From assembly GCF_030463535.1 (NCBI RefSeq), contig NC_132892.1, forward strand, positions 31,164,436 to 31,228,435: a stretch of DNA of 64,000 nucleotides, read 5' to 3'. Below, one piece after another: positions 1 through 9,529 of the stretch. This DNA comes from Salminus brasiliensis (Eukaryota > Chordata > Actinopteri > Characiformes > Bryconidae). The notes under the pieces were generated by a model, which was not told the origin of the DNA, made no database searches, and was given only the letters and a program-made list of their open reading frames with translations. A program made the position numbers and the translations under genes. Position 1 is the stretch's first letter, and the number at the start of each line of letters is the position of its first letter.

Positions 1-232
1 TGGGGGGCTTTACACCCCCCTCTAGCCCACGCCTGGGATTATTAGGCAGCATGGTGCCAATAGGATCAAGATGTTTATTATCTGCTCCAGAGAGTCCTAA
101 TCTATTGGCAGTAGTTCTTCTCTACAGGGACTAGACAGTCTGTGTACATCTGTGTTAGAAATGGGTGCAACCTAAAGTAGCTGAATGCATTCATTAGAAG
201 GGGTGTCCACAAACATTTGGACATATAGTGTA
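1..232 (+). mobile_element. MITE family A, right part (cut by window edge)
   Basis: This is the right-hand part of a roughly 440-550 bp non-autonomous DNA transposon that recurs through the window (15279-15713, 20249-20655, 32216-32548, 38514-39066, 52112-52562, plus fragments). Shared landmarks are a GGGGGGCTTTA-like stretch, GGCAGCATGGTGCCAATAGG and the terminal GTGTCCACAAACATTTGGACATA. The ends form an imperfect inverted repeat resembling Tc1/mariner MITE termini. No coding potential is seen. Confidence 0.75.
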
Positions 233-880
233 TATCTTTATTAGAAGACAGACTGGACACTCAGCTTTTATTTTAATATCATTTATACATGCAGTTTAGA
301 TACCGGACAACAGAGAGCTTAGCAATTCCTTTAATGTACAGTAAATAAATGAGCTCAGAATGGCATTGTGTCTTAACATTGAGCAGATATCTCAGACCCA
401 TCAATGTTTGACTCCACCTGATTCCACCTGGGACCCCCTCAAACGTCTGTGTTTATTAGCTCGGGGTCATGGGCGCTCGCCTAGGGCCTAATATCTCAGT
501 TCTGCAGTATCAGCAGCGTCATCACTGTTTCATCAGCTGCTGGTGACAGACAGGGACTGCAGGGGTGTTCTGTTAATGCAGCTGCAACCATGTAAAAGAG
601 CAGATTCAGCGACCTTCAGAGTCTGTCCGTTCCTCACTCAACACTCTGAACTTGACCCTGAGCGAGTTTACATGCACAAAATAATCTGATCACTGCAAAA
701 ATAATCAATAATGCCATTATCACATTCACAAGCACTTAAATCGTCTGATAGTGAGAATAACTTTATGTATGTGGAATGAGGATTTCACCTTGGTGGGACT
801 TTCCCTAATTCAATTAATCAATCAATCCATAAATAAAACTCAGACAATCGCTAAATCCACCAAATAACCAACCAATAAAT
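233..880. other. Intergenic stretch, no gene recognised
   Basis: AT-rich single-copy-looking DNA without a convincing exon on either strand. It lies 3' of the zmat4-like gene. I see no tRNA-like fold and no supported open reading frame. Confidence 0.5.
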
Positions 881-2030
881 CAATCAACACAGACAATCAA
901 TCAACTCAGGAAGTTAACTCAATCAACACAGACAATCAATCAACTCAGGAAGTTAACTCAATCAACTGAGACAATCAATCAACTCAGGAAGTTAACTCAA
1001 TCAACTGAGACAATCAATCAACTCAGGAAGTTAACTCAATCAACACAGACAGTCAATCAACTCAGGAAGTTAACTCAATCAACACAGACAATCAATCAAC
1101 TCAGGAAGTTAACTCAATCAACTGAGACAATCAATCAACTCAGGAAGTTAACTCAATCAACACAGACAGTCAATCAACTCAGGAAGTTAACTCAATCAAC
1201 TGAGACAATCAATCAACTCAGGAAGTTAACTCAATCAACTGAGACAATCAATCGACTCAGGAAGTTAACTCAATCAACACAGACAATCAATCAACTCAGG
1301 AAGTTAACTCAATCAACACAGACAATCAATCAACTCAGGAAGTTAACTCAATCAACTGATACAATCAATCCACTCAGGAAATCAATCAATTTATGCAATC
1401 AATCAACTAAGCCAATCAACCATTAACATCAGAAAAACAATCAACCAACTTAGACAATCAATAAAGCAAGCAAGTAATCAATCAACTCGAACAATCAAGC
1501 AATCAATAAACTCAGGAAGTTAACTAAATCAACTTAGACAATCAACTCAGACAATCAATACACTGAGGCAATCAATTAACTCAGGCAACAAATCAATCAA
1601 CTCAGAAAAACAATTAATCAATCAATCAACCAACTCAGACATTAAATAAATCAAGCAAGCAATTAATCAACTCAAACAATCAAGCAATCAACCCAAACAA
1701 CCAAGTAATCAATCAACTAAGGCAATCAATCAACTCAGAAAACAATTAATTAATCAATCAACCAACTCAGGCAAGCAATCATTCAAGCAAGCAATTAGTC
1801 AACTCAAACAATCAAGCAATCAACTCAAACAATCAAGCAATCAATAAACTCAGGCACTCAACCCGGACAATCAACTCAGACAATCAATCAATTCAAACAA
1901 TCAAACAATCAATAAACTTAGGTAATCAACTCAGTCTATCAACGAAGACAACCAAGCAATCAATAAACTCAGTCAACTCAGACAGTCAATTAACCCAATC
2001 AATTAACTCAGACAATCAATGAACTCAAAT
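880..2030. repeat. 39-bp minisatellite with degenerate flank
   Basis: From about 880 to 1380 a 39-bp unit containing AATCAACTCAGGAAGTTAAC repeats about 12 times with an ACACAGA/ACTGAGA variant. From 1381 to 2030 the same CAATCAA-type motif continues as a degenerate array. It lies just downstream of the zmat4-like gene. Confidence 0.9.
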
Positions 2031-2296
2031 TTAAAATTCATCTTGAGTTAGGTAGGTTCAGAAGGTTCTTGCACGGTGGGTCTCTCTCCACTGTGAACAG
2101 GATGTCTTGGATATTATGGGATATCTTGATCATCATAGGATCTTCCTTCAAACATCATCTATCCATGGCACCTCGTCAGGCAACCTTTCACACAGATATT
2201 GGACTTGAACTTCATGGCTAGCAACAAGCCTCGTATAACAGATCCATTCATCCTGCATCAGCTCCTCCGGTCACTAGAGGGCAGTGCTCACATGTT

Positions 2297-2321
2297 CTAC
2301 AAGTTCTGCTTCAGCTTCAGG
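2297..2321 (-). CDS. zmat4: zmat4-like last coding exon
   Basis: A short terminal exon after a TTTTTCAG acceptor. It completes the codon split after the fourth finger and encodes NLKLKQNL then TAG, comparable to the short basic tail of human ZMAT4. It is too short for an ORF scan and was placed by splice phase. Confidence 0.8.
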
Positions 2322-2654
2322 CTGAAAAACCAACGTCAGAGAATCTTAACATGTGATTAAGAGAGAGAGAGGAACTAAAGCAGAGCCACAGAGCCAGAGC
2401 CACGGTCATGCTGCTCCATCAGCATGGTCATGCTGGTCATGCTGGTCCATCAGCATGGTCATGCTGGTCATGCTGGTCCATCAGCATGGTCATTTGTCAA
2501 CCCCATTTGACCCCATTAATAATATACCTAGTAAAGGCCGGTACTCACTTGGCCTGGTGTTTGGACCCCTGGAGGTGGGCGTGGTACTGTTCTACAGAGT
2601 TCAGAGACACTGTACACACACTGCAGGAGTAACTGCCTCTCACACCTGCGGGTC

Positions 2655-2689
<35 letters not shown>

Positions 2690-5537
2690 TTTATTACTGC
2701 CCCCATAAGTGTGTACTTCTGTCTTCTGTATGAGTGTGTGTTATACACTATTGGGATAGTGTGAGTGGTCTAGGCCTTTGACCTGTGGTTGCCATGGTGT
2801 CCGGTGCCAGGTGTCCGGTGAGTTGCCGTAGTAACTGTGCTCTGGCTGTGTTCCTGCTGTGTTTCTTCCCTCTGTAGTGCTGTCGGGCCATCAGAGGGTT
2901 ATTAAAGCATGCTCCACACAGACAGCAGAAACGCACCTCCTCCTCCTCTGCTGTGCTGCTACTGGACCGGGGAGGGGGCGGGGCTACAGGAGAATCAGAG
3001 ATGAAGGTGGTCCCAGGGGTGGAGTCTGCTAAAAACAAGGCACAAGTAAACAACAGATGTGTTTATTATTGTATGAAGTATTTTTAATTATTCAGCAACT
3101 GCTGTAAAACTAAACATGATATATATATATATATATACATATATATGTATATAAATTATTTAGTGTGTACTAAAATTTATTTGGTACGTCGTATAACATT
3201 TTCAGTTCCTAATATAATAATTTCAGTATATACTATAAATGATTAACTAAATATGCTATAAATAAATATGCTATGAATTATTCACTAACTACCATAAAGT
3301 ACCATGAAGTATTCAACTGTCAATTATTTGGTGTCTACTATAAATTATTCAGTATTTGCTATGAATTATTTAGCATCTACTATAAATTATTCTGTATTTA
3401 TTATACATTATTTAGTACCTACCTAAGAATCTACTACAAATTATTTAATATCTACTATTAATTATTCAGTAACTTTATTTAATATCTACAACAAAATATT
3501 TAGTAACTAGGAGATTCCTTTCAGAATACACTAAAACTTATTCAGTTATTACTTTAAATAATTCAGTACCTACTACAGATGATTCAGTATCTACTGTAAA
3601 TTATTCAGTATCTACCGTAAATGATTCAGTACCTATTATAAATTATTCAGTATCTACTGTAAAATATTCAGTACCTACTACAGATTATTTAGTATCCACA
3701 GTGAATTATTCAGTATCTACTGTAAATTATTCAGTATCTACTATAAATGATTCAGTACCTATTATCAATTATTCAGTATCTACTGTAAAACCTTCAGTGC
3801 CTACTACAGATTGTTATGCAGTACCCTCTATCAATTATTCAGCATCTATTATAAAATATGCAATACCATCTACAGATGATTCAGTATCTACTGTAAATTA
3901 TTCAGTATCTACTATAAATGATTCAGTCTCTACCATAAATGATTCAGTACCTATTATCAATTGTTCAGCATCTATTATAAAATATTCAGTACCTACTACA
4001 GATGATTCAGTATCTACTGTAAATTATTCAGTATCTATTGTAAATGATTCAGTACCTATTATAAATTATTCAGTATCTACTGTAAAATATTCAGTACCAT
4101 CTACAGATCATTCAGTATCCACAGTGAATTATTCAGTATCTACTGTAAATTATTCAGTACCTATTATCAATTATTCAGTATCTACTGTAAAACCTTCAGT
4201 GCCTACTACAGATTGTTATGCAGTACCCTCTATCAATTATTCAGCATCTATTATAAAATATGCAATACCATCTACAGATGATTCAGTATCTACTGTAAAT
4301 TATTCAGTATCTACTATAAATGATTCTGTCTCTACCGTAAATGATTCAGTACCTATTATCAATTATTCAGCATCTATTATAAAATATTCAGTACCTACTA
4401 CAGATGATTCAGTATCTACTGTAAATTATTCAGTATCTATTATAAATGATTCAGTACCTATTATAAATTATTCAGTATCTACTGTAAAATATTCAGTACC
4501 ATCTACAGATCATTCAGTATCCACAGTGAATTATTCAGTATCTACTGTAAATTATTCAGTACCTACTATAAATGATTCAGTACCTATTATCAATTATTCA
4601 GCATCTATTATAAAATATGCAATACCATCTACAGATGATTCAGTATCTACTGTAAATTATTCAGTATCTACTATAAATGATTCTGTCTCTACCATAAATG
4701 ATTCAGTACCTATTATCAATTGTTCAGCATCTATTATAAAATATTCAGTACCTACTACAGATGATTCAGTATCTACTGTAAATTATTCAGTATCTATTAT
4801 AAATGATTCAGTACCTATTATAAATTATTCAGTATCTACTGTAAAATATTCAGTACCATCTACAGATCATTCAGTATCTACTGTAAATTATTCAGTATCT
4901 ATTATAAATGATTCAGTACCTATTATCAATTGTTCAGCATCTATTATAAAATATTCAGTACCTACTACAGATGGTTCAGTATCTACTATACATTATTAAT
5001 TACCTACCATAAATTGTTCATTACCTATTATCAATTATTCAGTATCTACTACACACTACACACTTGTACTGGTAATGGCAGTGAGTAACCGATCTATCCA
5101 GGTTCGGCCTACAAATGAGGTCTTTTGCAGCTCAGTTGTTAAGTTGGACAGATTTTCTTAAATCTATTAGAATTTGTAGCACTCCGCTGTGTTGTGGTCT
5201 GTAAAGTCTCTCCAAGTTGGCAACTGTGTTTACTAAACCCACACATTATAGAACAGAGCAAACTGACGGCTGGGGTAGTCTGTGGTGAGGCTGTTGTCCA
5301 GGGCTGGGGTGTCTTCTTTATCTGCTAGGAAACAGAGAACAGACATCTGGCCCACTGCCTGCTCTGCTCCGCAGTACCTGTGTGCTGGTGCCGGGTGCTC
5401 TCTGCCTCCCCCTGCACCAGCCGAACTCTCTTGGCGTGTATTTTGCCGCGGTAATGCGACTGAGCCACCACCGGAGAGGTGAAGAACATGTTACACAGAG
5501 TACAGCACTTATTAACATCCACCTCTTCTGTACTGTC

Positions 5538-5574
<37 letters not shown>

Positions 5575-5737
5575 ACTACCACACTGATATCCACAGGATT
5601 CGGTATGGACAAAAGTATTGGGACACCTGCTCATTAACTGTTTCTTCTGAAATCAATGGTCTTAAAAAGAGTTTCTCCTGCTTTTGGTGGAGTGACTGTC
5701 TCTACTGAGGGGGGAGTGTATGAGCCGATGTGTCAAA

Positions 5738-5775
<38 letters not shown>

Positions 5776-7223
5776 GAAAACACTCAGGATGAGGACAATG
5801 TCTCTCAGGCTCAGGTGTGATTTGGACCCACTGAGACTTTGTGGGGGAACTGTCAATCATTTTGTACCCTGTTAGCCTCCCTGAGGGCAGCCATGCTAAC
5901 AGTAAAAACAACATCCAGCTCGTAGCTCCAGGCTAACCAATGCTCCCCACACAAGCTTCAGTCCACAGGCACAGCGCAGCGAGAGCAGTGAAGACAGCAG
6001 CTTTCTCAAAACCCAAAAACTTTTCACTGACTGAAGACCCTCATGGGCCCTGCAGGAAGCTGCAAGAACGTCCTAAATGATAAATAATATAGTCTAATTA
6101 TGGAATTATAGTATTTGTATTATACAGTAGTAAACACATCATTTTATCACCATGTTTTAAAAATGAGGCATTCCAGATAATACCTTTATTATTTAAATGT
6201 ATTTATTTAAATGTACCTAGTAAAGGCTGGTACTCATTTGGCCTGATGTTTGGACCCCTGGAGGTGGGCGTGGTACTGTTACATATAATTATTTACATTT
6301 ATTTATTATTTAAATATTGCACAAAGATAACACAAGTAAACACAAAATGTCGTTGAAGGTTAAATGAAGGTTTTTATTATTAAGGGGAAAAAATCCAAAC
6401 CTGTGTGAAAGAGTGATTGTCCACTAAACCTAATACCTGGTTGGGCCACCCTTAGCAGCAACTACTGCAATCAAGTGTTTGTGATAACTTGCAATGAGTC
6501 TTATACAGCGCTGTGGGAGAATTTTTTGCCCACTCCTCTTTGTAGAATGATTGTAATTCAGCCACACTGGAGGGTTTTTGAGCATTAACCACATTTTTAA
6601 AGTCATGCCACAGCAGCTGAATCAGATTCAGGTCAGGACTTTGACTAGGCCACTTGCTGGTGTGTTTTGGGTCATTGTCCTGCTGCAGAACCCAAATGCG
6701 CTTCAGCTTGAGGTCTCGAACAGATGGCCAGACATTCTCCTTCAGGATGTTTTTGGTAGTCAGTAGAAGTCTTCCAGGTCCTGAAGCACAGTGTCATGTA
6801 GGTTTGGACCCCCCCCCCCTAATAATAAAAACCTTCATTTAAAACTGCATTTTGTGTTTAATTGTTATCTTTGTGTCATGTTTAAATTTGTTTGATGATC
6901 TGAAACATTTAAGCGCAACAAACTTGTAAAAATGTAACTTAATGGCATTAATATCGCAACAATATTCTGTGATTAATTCATTCTGATTATTCACGAGTTA
7001 AAATGCTAGCTAGCACCTCCTTGAATTTTTGGGCGGGAGAACAAGTAAACGTGCCTAATAAAACATCTGGGGTTTTTTTCTTTTAATATCTGAGTGAAGT
7101 TTAGAGAATTTTAGCTCCAACACAAAAGCTTTAACAGAGAAAAAGCTTCACCAACTTTTTGAGAGATACATGAATGATCAGTGATTGGGAAGAGACTAGG
7201 AAGAGCAGCAATGTGTGTGTGTG

Positions 7224-7276
<53 letters not shown>

Positions 7277-8201
7277 ATGAGAGTTATTAGTTATGAGATT
7301 GAATCTATTTTCCAGCATTAATAAAGTGTAATCTACCCTCTAAACTCAACAGTAGGGACGCTGCGTTTACATCGCTAAGTAAAAGCGCTAATCCGTCACT
7401 AGCCTCTGTAACGAGAGAGATAGAGGCCTACGGGAGGAAGTTGGGGCCCAACTAAGATTATTAATTTGCATTAAAAAGAAAGGTTAACACATTAAAGTTC
7501 GCAAATTAATCAATAAATATAAATATATATATATAACGTGTCTCAATAATGTACATGCACACACACACACATGCGCTCTTACAGGGTTGTCTGGTCTGAG
7601 GCGTTTGGAGGGTGGGCCGCCGTCCTCAGGGTGCAACATGTAGAACAAACGGACTTTACTGGCATGCTTCTTACTCTGCAACACACACACACACACACAC
7701 ATTTATTTAGGCAAACCACTGATAAATTATTATTATTTACAATGGAGAACACACACACCATGGTGTTAATTCTGGGTATAAAATAGTTAAACACACAACA
7801 AATCTGGTCGATCTGCCAAGATCTGGGCTTGCGAGGCTAATTTAGCTAGCTAGCTAGCTAACAACTCATGGAAGCCTATACCCCGCCAACTAGCATGTTG
7901 CTAACTGCATGTGTAAATGATCACACACTCTCCTCAAACCCCGTGGAGGTGTTCAGTCATCTCTAATAGACTTGCTTCTGTGGTTTCTGACACTGTAGGA
8001 CTCTATCTAGAACTGCTATCTAGAACCATGGACTACAGTGGGGAATACGCAACACACTAAAACCCAGAGGACAGACAGTCCGAGTGTGTGTCTGACCCGG
8101 TAGTGTGCGATGCGCTGTGACGGGGAGATGAGCTGAGCGTTACAGATGCTGCAGTACGTCTCTGTGAGCAGAACACCCTCACACACTCCCGCAGACTTCA
8201 T
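2297..8201 (-). CDS. zmat4: zmat4-like: matrin-type zinc finger protein, 240 aa
   Basis: Joined minus-strand CDS: 8201-8097, 7675-7583, 5537-5378, 3025-2783, 2645-2549, 2321-2297 (723 nt, stop TAG included). All introns have GT-AG ends and phases match. The product has four U1/matrin-type C2H2 fingers of pattern C-x2-C-x12-H-x5-H: C17/C20/H33/H39, C78/C81/H94/H100, C153/C156/H169/H175 and C208/C211/H224/H230. It closely resembles human ZMAT4 (229 aa), including the segments [14 protein letters not shown] and EQYHAHL. Fingers of this class are usually linked to double-stranded RNA or DNA binding in the nucleus; the exact role of ZMAT4 is not well established. The start ATG is the first codon of the second exon, directly after a CAG acceptor. 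The gene is head-to-head with zfyve27. Confidence 0.93.
2408..2494. repeat. 36-bp tandem repeat of palindromic CAGCATGGTCATGCTG
   Basis: About 2.4 copies of a unit built from CATCAGCATGGTCATGCTGG, itself nearly self-complementary. It lies in the last intron of the zmat4-like gene, 87 bp from the terminal exon. Confidence 0.85.
2549..2645 (-). CDS. zmat4: zmat4-like exon, fourth zinc finger
   Basis: Encodes the finger C208/C211/H224/H230 with the family segment [18 protein letters not shown]. Acceptor CAG at 2648-2646, donor GTGAGT at 2548-2543. Part of this exon and its donor flank is duplicated at 6214-6280. Confidence 0.93.
2655..2687. repeat. (AC)n microsatellite
   Basis: Pure CA repeat directly upstream, in the sense direction, of the fourth-finger exon acceptor of zmat4-like. 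Confidence 0.95.
2783..3025 (-). CDS. zmat4: zmat4-like exon, third zinc finger
   Basis: Encodes a Pro/Ser-rich linker, an EEEE run and the finger C153/C156/H169/H175 ([18 protein letters not shown]). Acceptor AGCAG, donor GTCAAA. The linker carries more Pro and Ser than I recall in human ZMAT4. Confidence 0.93.
3240..5055. repeat. 21-bp minisatellite in zmat4-like intron
   Basis: AT-rich array of the unit ATTATTCAGTATCTACTGTA and variants (TCAGTACCTATTATAAATTA and others), about 85 units. Because 21 is a multiple of three, a 432-codon frame (NYSVSTV heptads) stays open from 3701 to 4999. That frame has no splice context, promoter or non-repeat sequence, so I treat it as a by-product. Higher-order blocks of several units recur within the array. 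Confidence 0.93.
5378..5537 (-). CDS. zmat4: zmat4-like exon, second zinc finger
   Basis: Encodes [20 protein letters not shown] and the finger C78/C81/H94/H100. The acceptor follows a long (CT)n tract on the sense strand (5540-5571, read as (GA)n on the plus strand). Donor GTACTG. Confidence 0.93.
5603..5708 (+). mobile_element. MITE family A, left-end fragment
   Basis: Begins with TATGGACAAAAGTATTGGGA, the family A left terminus, and runs through the TTTCTTCTGAAATCAATGG block before breaking off at TGTCTCTACTG. Located in a zmat4-like intron. Confidence 0.75.
5739..5773. repeat. (CA)n microsatellite
   Basis: CA dinucleotide run in the intron between the first-finger and second-finger exons of zmat4-like. 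Confidence 0.95.
6214..6280 (-). pseudogene. Duplicated fragment of the zmat4 fourth-finger exon
   Basis: These 67 bases match 2525-2591 at 64 positions with no gap, in the same orientation. They cover the 3' part of the fourth-finger exon, its donor and 18-24 bases of intron. The copy sits about 3.7 kb upstream in transcription, between the first-finger and second-finger exons. One mismatch changes the donor GTGAGT to ATGAGT, and the 5' half of the exon is missing, so it should not be spliced in. Confidence 0.85.
6290..6830 (-). mobile_element. Tc1-like transposase remnant
   Basis: Read on the minus strand this is a decayed 3' part of a Tc1/mariner transposase: frames give [12 protein letters not shown]-like and SPDLNLIQ-like catalytic-region motifs around 6600-6720, and further matches towards 6480. 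Frameshifts and stops are present, so it is inactive. Located in a zmat4-like intron. Confidence 0.8.
7219..7270. repeat. (TA)n microsatellite
   Basis: Long AT/TA dinucleotide run in a zmat4-like intron, flanked on the left by a short (TG)n. Confidence 0.95.
7583..7675 (-). CDS. zmat4: zmat4-like exon, [13 protein letters not shown] segment
   Basis: Encodes residues 36-66, starting [20 protein letters not shown], which carries the last histidine (H39) of the first finger. Its acceptor follows a (TG)n run ending TTGCAG; donor GTAAGA. Both ends are phase 0. Confidence 0.93.
7815..8035. repeat. Dispersed repeat family E (GCTAGC/TCTAGAACC type)
   Basis: Contains GCTAGCTAGCTAGCTAAC and a CACACACTCTCCTCAA...GGTTTCTGACACTGTA block that recurs at 22020-22135 and, in part, at 40140-40190. 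Other pieces of the family occur at 19975-22140 and 51290-51490. It overlaps the intron just 3' of the first coding exon of zmat4-like. Confidence 0.6.
8097..8201 (-). CDS. zmat4: zmat4-like first coding exon
   Basis: Encodes residues 1-35, including [20 protein letters not shown] and the first three ligands of finger 1. The ATG directly follows a TCCAG acceptor, so the 5' leader sits in a separate upstream exon. Donor GTCAGA. Confidence 0.9.
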
Positions 8202-8499
8202 CTGGAGAGCACAGGTGAAGGTTATCAGGTGCATGCAGGGGGTTTACAGCCAGGCTTATTGTTCTTATAGCTTCACCAGTGGTCATCACCATTACACACA
8301 AAACCTACACAAACAAGTTCAATGGCTATAAATGTGTTGTAGGCATGGTGACCCCTGGTGACCCCATTCACCACCAGGTAAAGAAAGCTGAACTGGTAAG
8401 TTTCTCTACAGTGAACCACTACAGTCTCCCATCAGTCCTGCAAATCTACATGCTACTGTAAATACATTAGCATAATAACTCAATATTAGTATTATACCA

Positions 8500-9250
8500 G
8501 TATATATATATATATATATATCAGTAATCCATTAAATCTGGTTCCCTTAAGGACATTTAGTGTGTGGATAATGTGAATATAAATATATTTTTATAAATAA
8601 TTGTTTCTGTTGATAAAATAATTAAAATGATTTCTTTTCTTTACTGTTTATATTAACACTTGTTTTTTATTTGATAAAAATTCAATAATTTAAAAAGTTA
8701 TTTTAAATCATATTTTTTTTATTATTATCATTTTTTGGATCCAATTTTAGAGCCATCTACCCAACTCACTCAGTTGTTAGTACCCCGTACCCCCATCACT
8801 GGGACAGGGACTCATGCAGGCCTCTTCCCTCATATACATCGGCCAGCAGATGCCTGTGCCTGCCAGCTAATTGTGTTCTCTTAGGCTCTAATTATTATTA
8901 TTATTGTTGTTATTATCATTATTATTATTATTATTGTTGTCAATAATAATCATAATAAAAACTCGTTATTATTCTCACAACCCATGCAATATGAGTTGTT
9001 TTTTTTTAAATCAAAGATTTAATTAAGTTTTTAAGTATTATTTAATTGAACACATTAACAATCCCAGGGTCTATCGAACATTCCAGGTGGGTCCAAACAT
9101 TGATTACACACTTTAATACCTTATTAATTAATCAGTCCGCTGGTTTGCACTGCGGTCACTGTAGTTAAGGAATGATGGGTCTAACCTCTTACACTGTGAC
9201 CTGTGCTCACTCTATATGGTGACTCTACATTAGACTCTACATAAAGACTG
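8500..9250. other. AT-rich zmat4-like first intron, no gene
   Basis: Low-complexity AT-rich DNA with a TATA run at 8503-8521 and an (ATT)n stretch around 8893-8960. No exon-like segment is visible. Confidence 0.5.
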
Positions 9251-9264
9251 TAAACCCGTCTTAC

Positions 9265-9415
9265 CTTTCGCTGTCTTCTTCACACTCACTTCACTACACA
9301 CACATCTCCTCCCTCCTCTCTGATGCACACACACACACACACACACACACACAGCACTCGTAGTTGGAAAATTAAATTATAATGAAGAAGCTGCTCGTGT
9401 TTCACATGTTGCTCT
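9265..9415 (-). other. zmat4: Probable non-coding first exon of zmat4-like
   Basis: On the minus strand a GC-balanced segment ends GACAGCGAAAG|GTAAGA, a strong donor at 9264. It contains a (TG)n tract (9327-9352). The start at about 9415 is inferred from a TATAAAA motif roughly 30 bp further upstream. No transcript evidence is available. Confidence 0.5.
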
Positions 9416-9444
9416 CCTCTATAACACGGCAGACGAGCCCCTGC

Positions 9445-9451
9445 TTTTATA
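9445..9451 (-). promoter_or_regulatory. TATA box of the zmat4-like gene
   Basis: TATAAAA on the minus strand, about 30 bp upstream of the inferred 5' end and about 185 bp upstream of a strong donor. Its position fits a core promoter facing away from zfyve27. Confidence 0.45.
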
Positions 9452-9529
9452 GCACAAGCATGAGAGGGGTGTTATGATGGGAGGGGCAACTCTGGGTGGG
9501 ATCTGCAGCCCCTTGTGAGATGGTAAACA

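Noticed and set aside
3701-4999. 432-codon open frame (NYSVSTV heptads)
   Set aside because: It is a by-product of a 21-bp repeat whose length is a multiple of three. It has no non-repeat sequence, lies inside a zmat4-like intron on the opposite strand, and resembles no family.
6578-6842. Plus-strand small ORFs over the Tc1 remnant
   Set aside because: They are antisense to the decayed transposase, whose catalytic-region motifs are on the minus strand.
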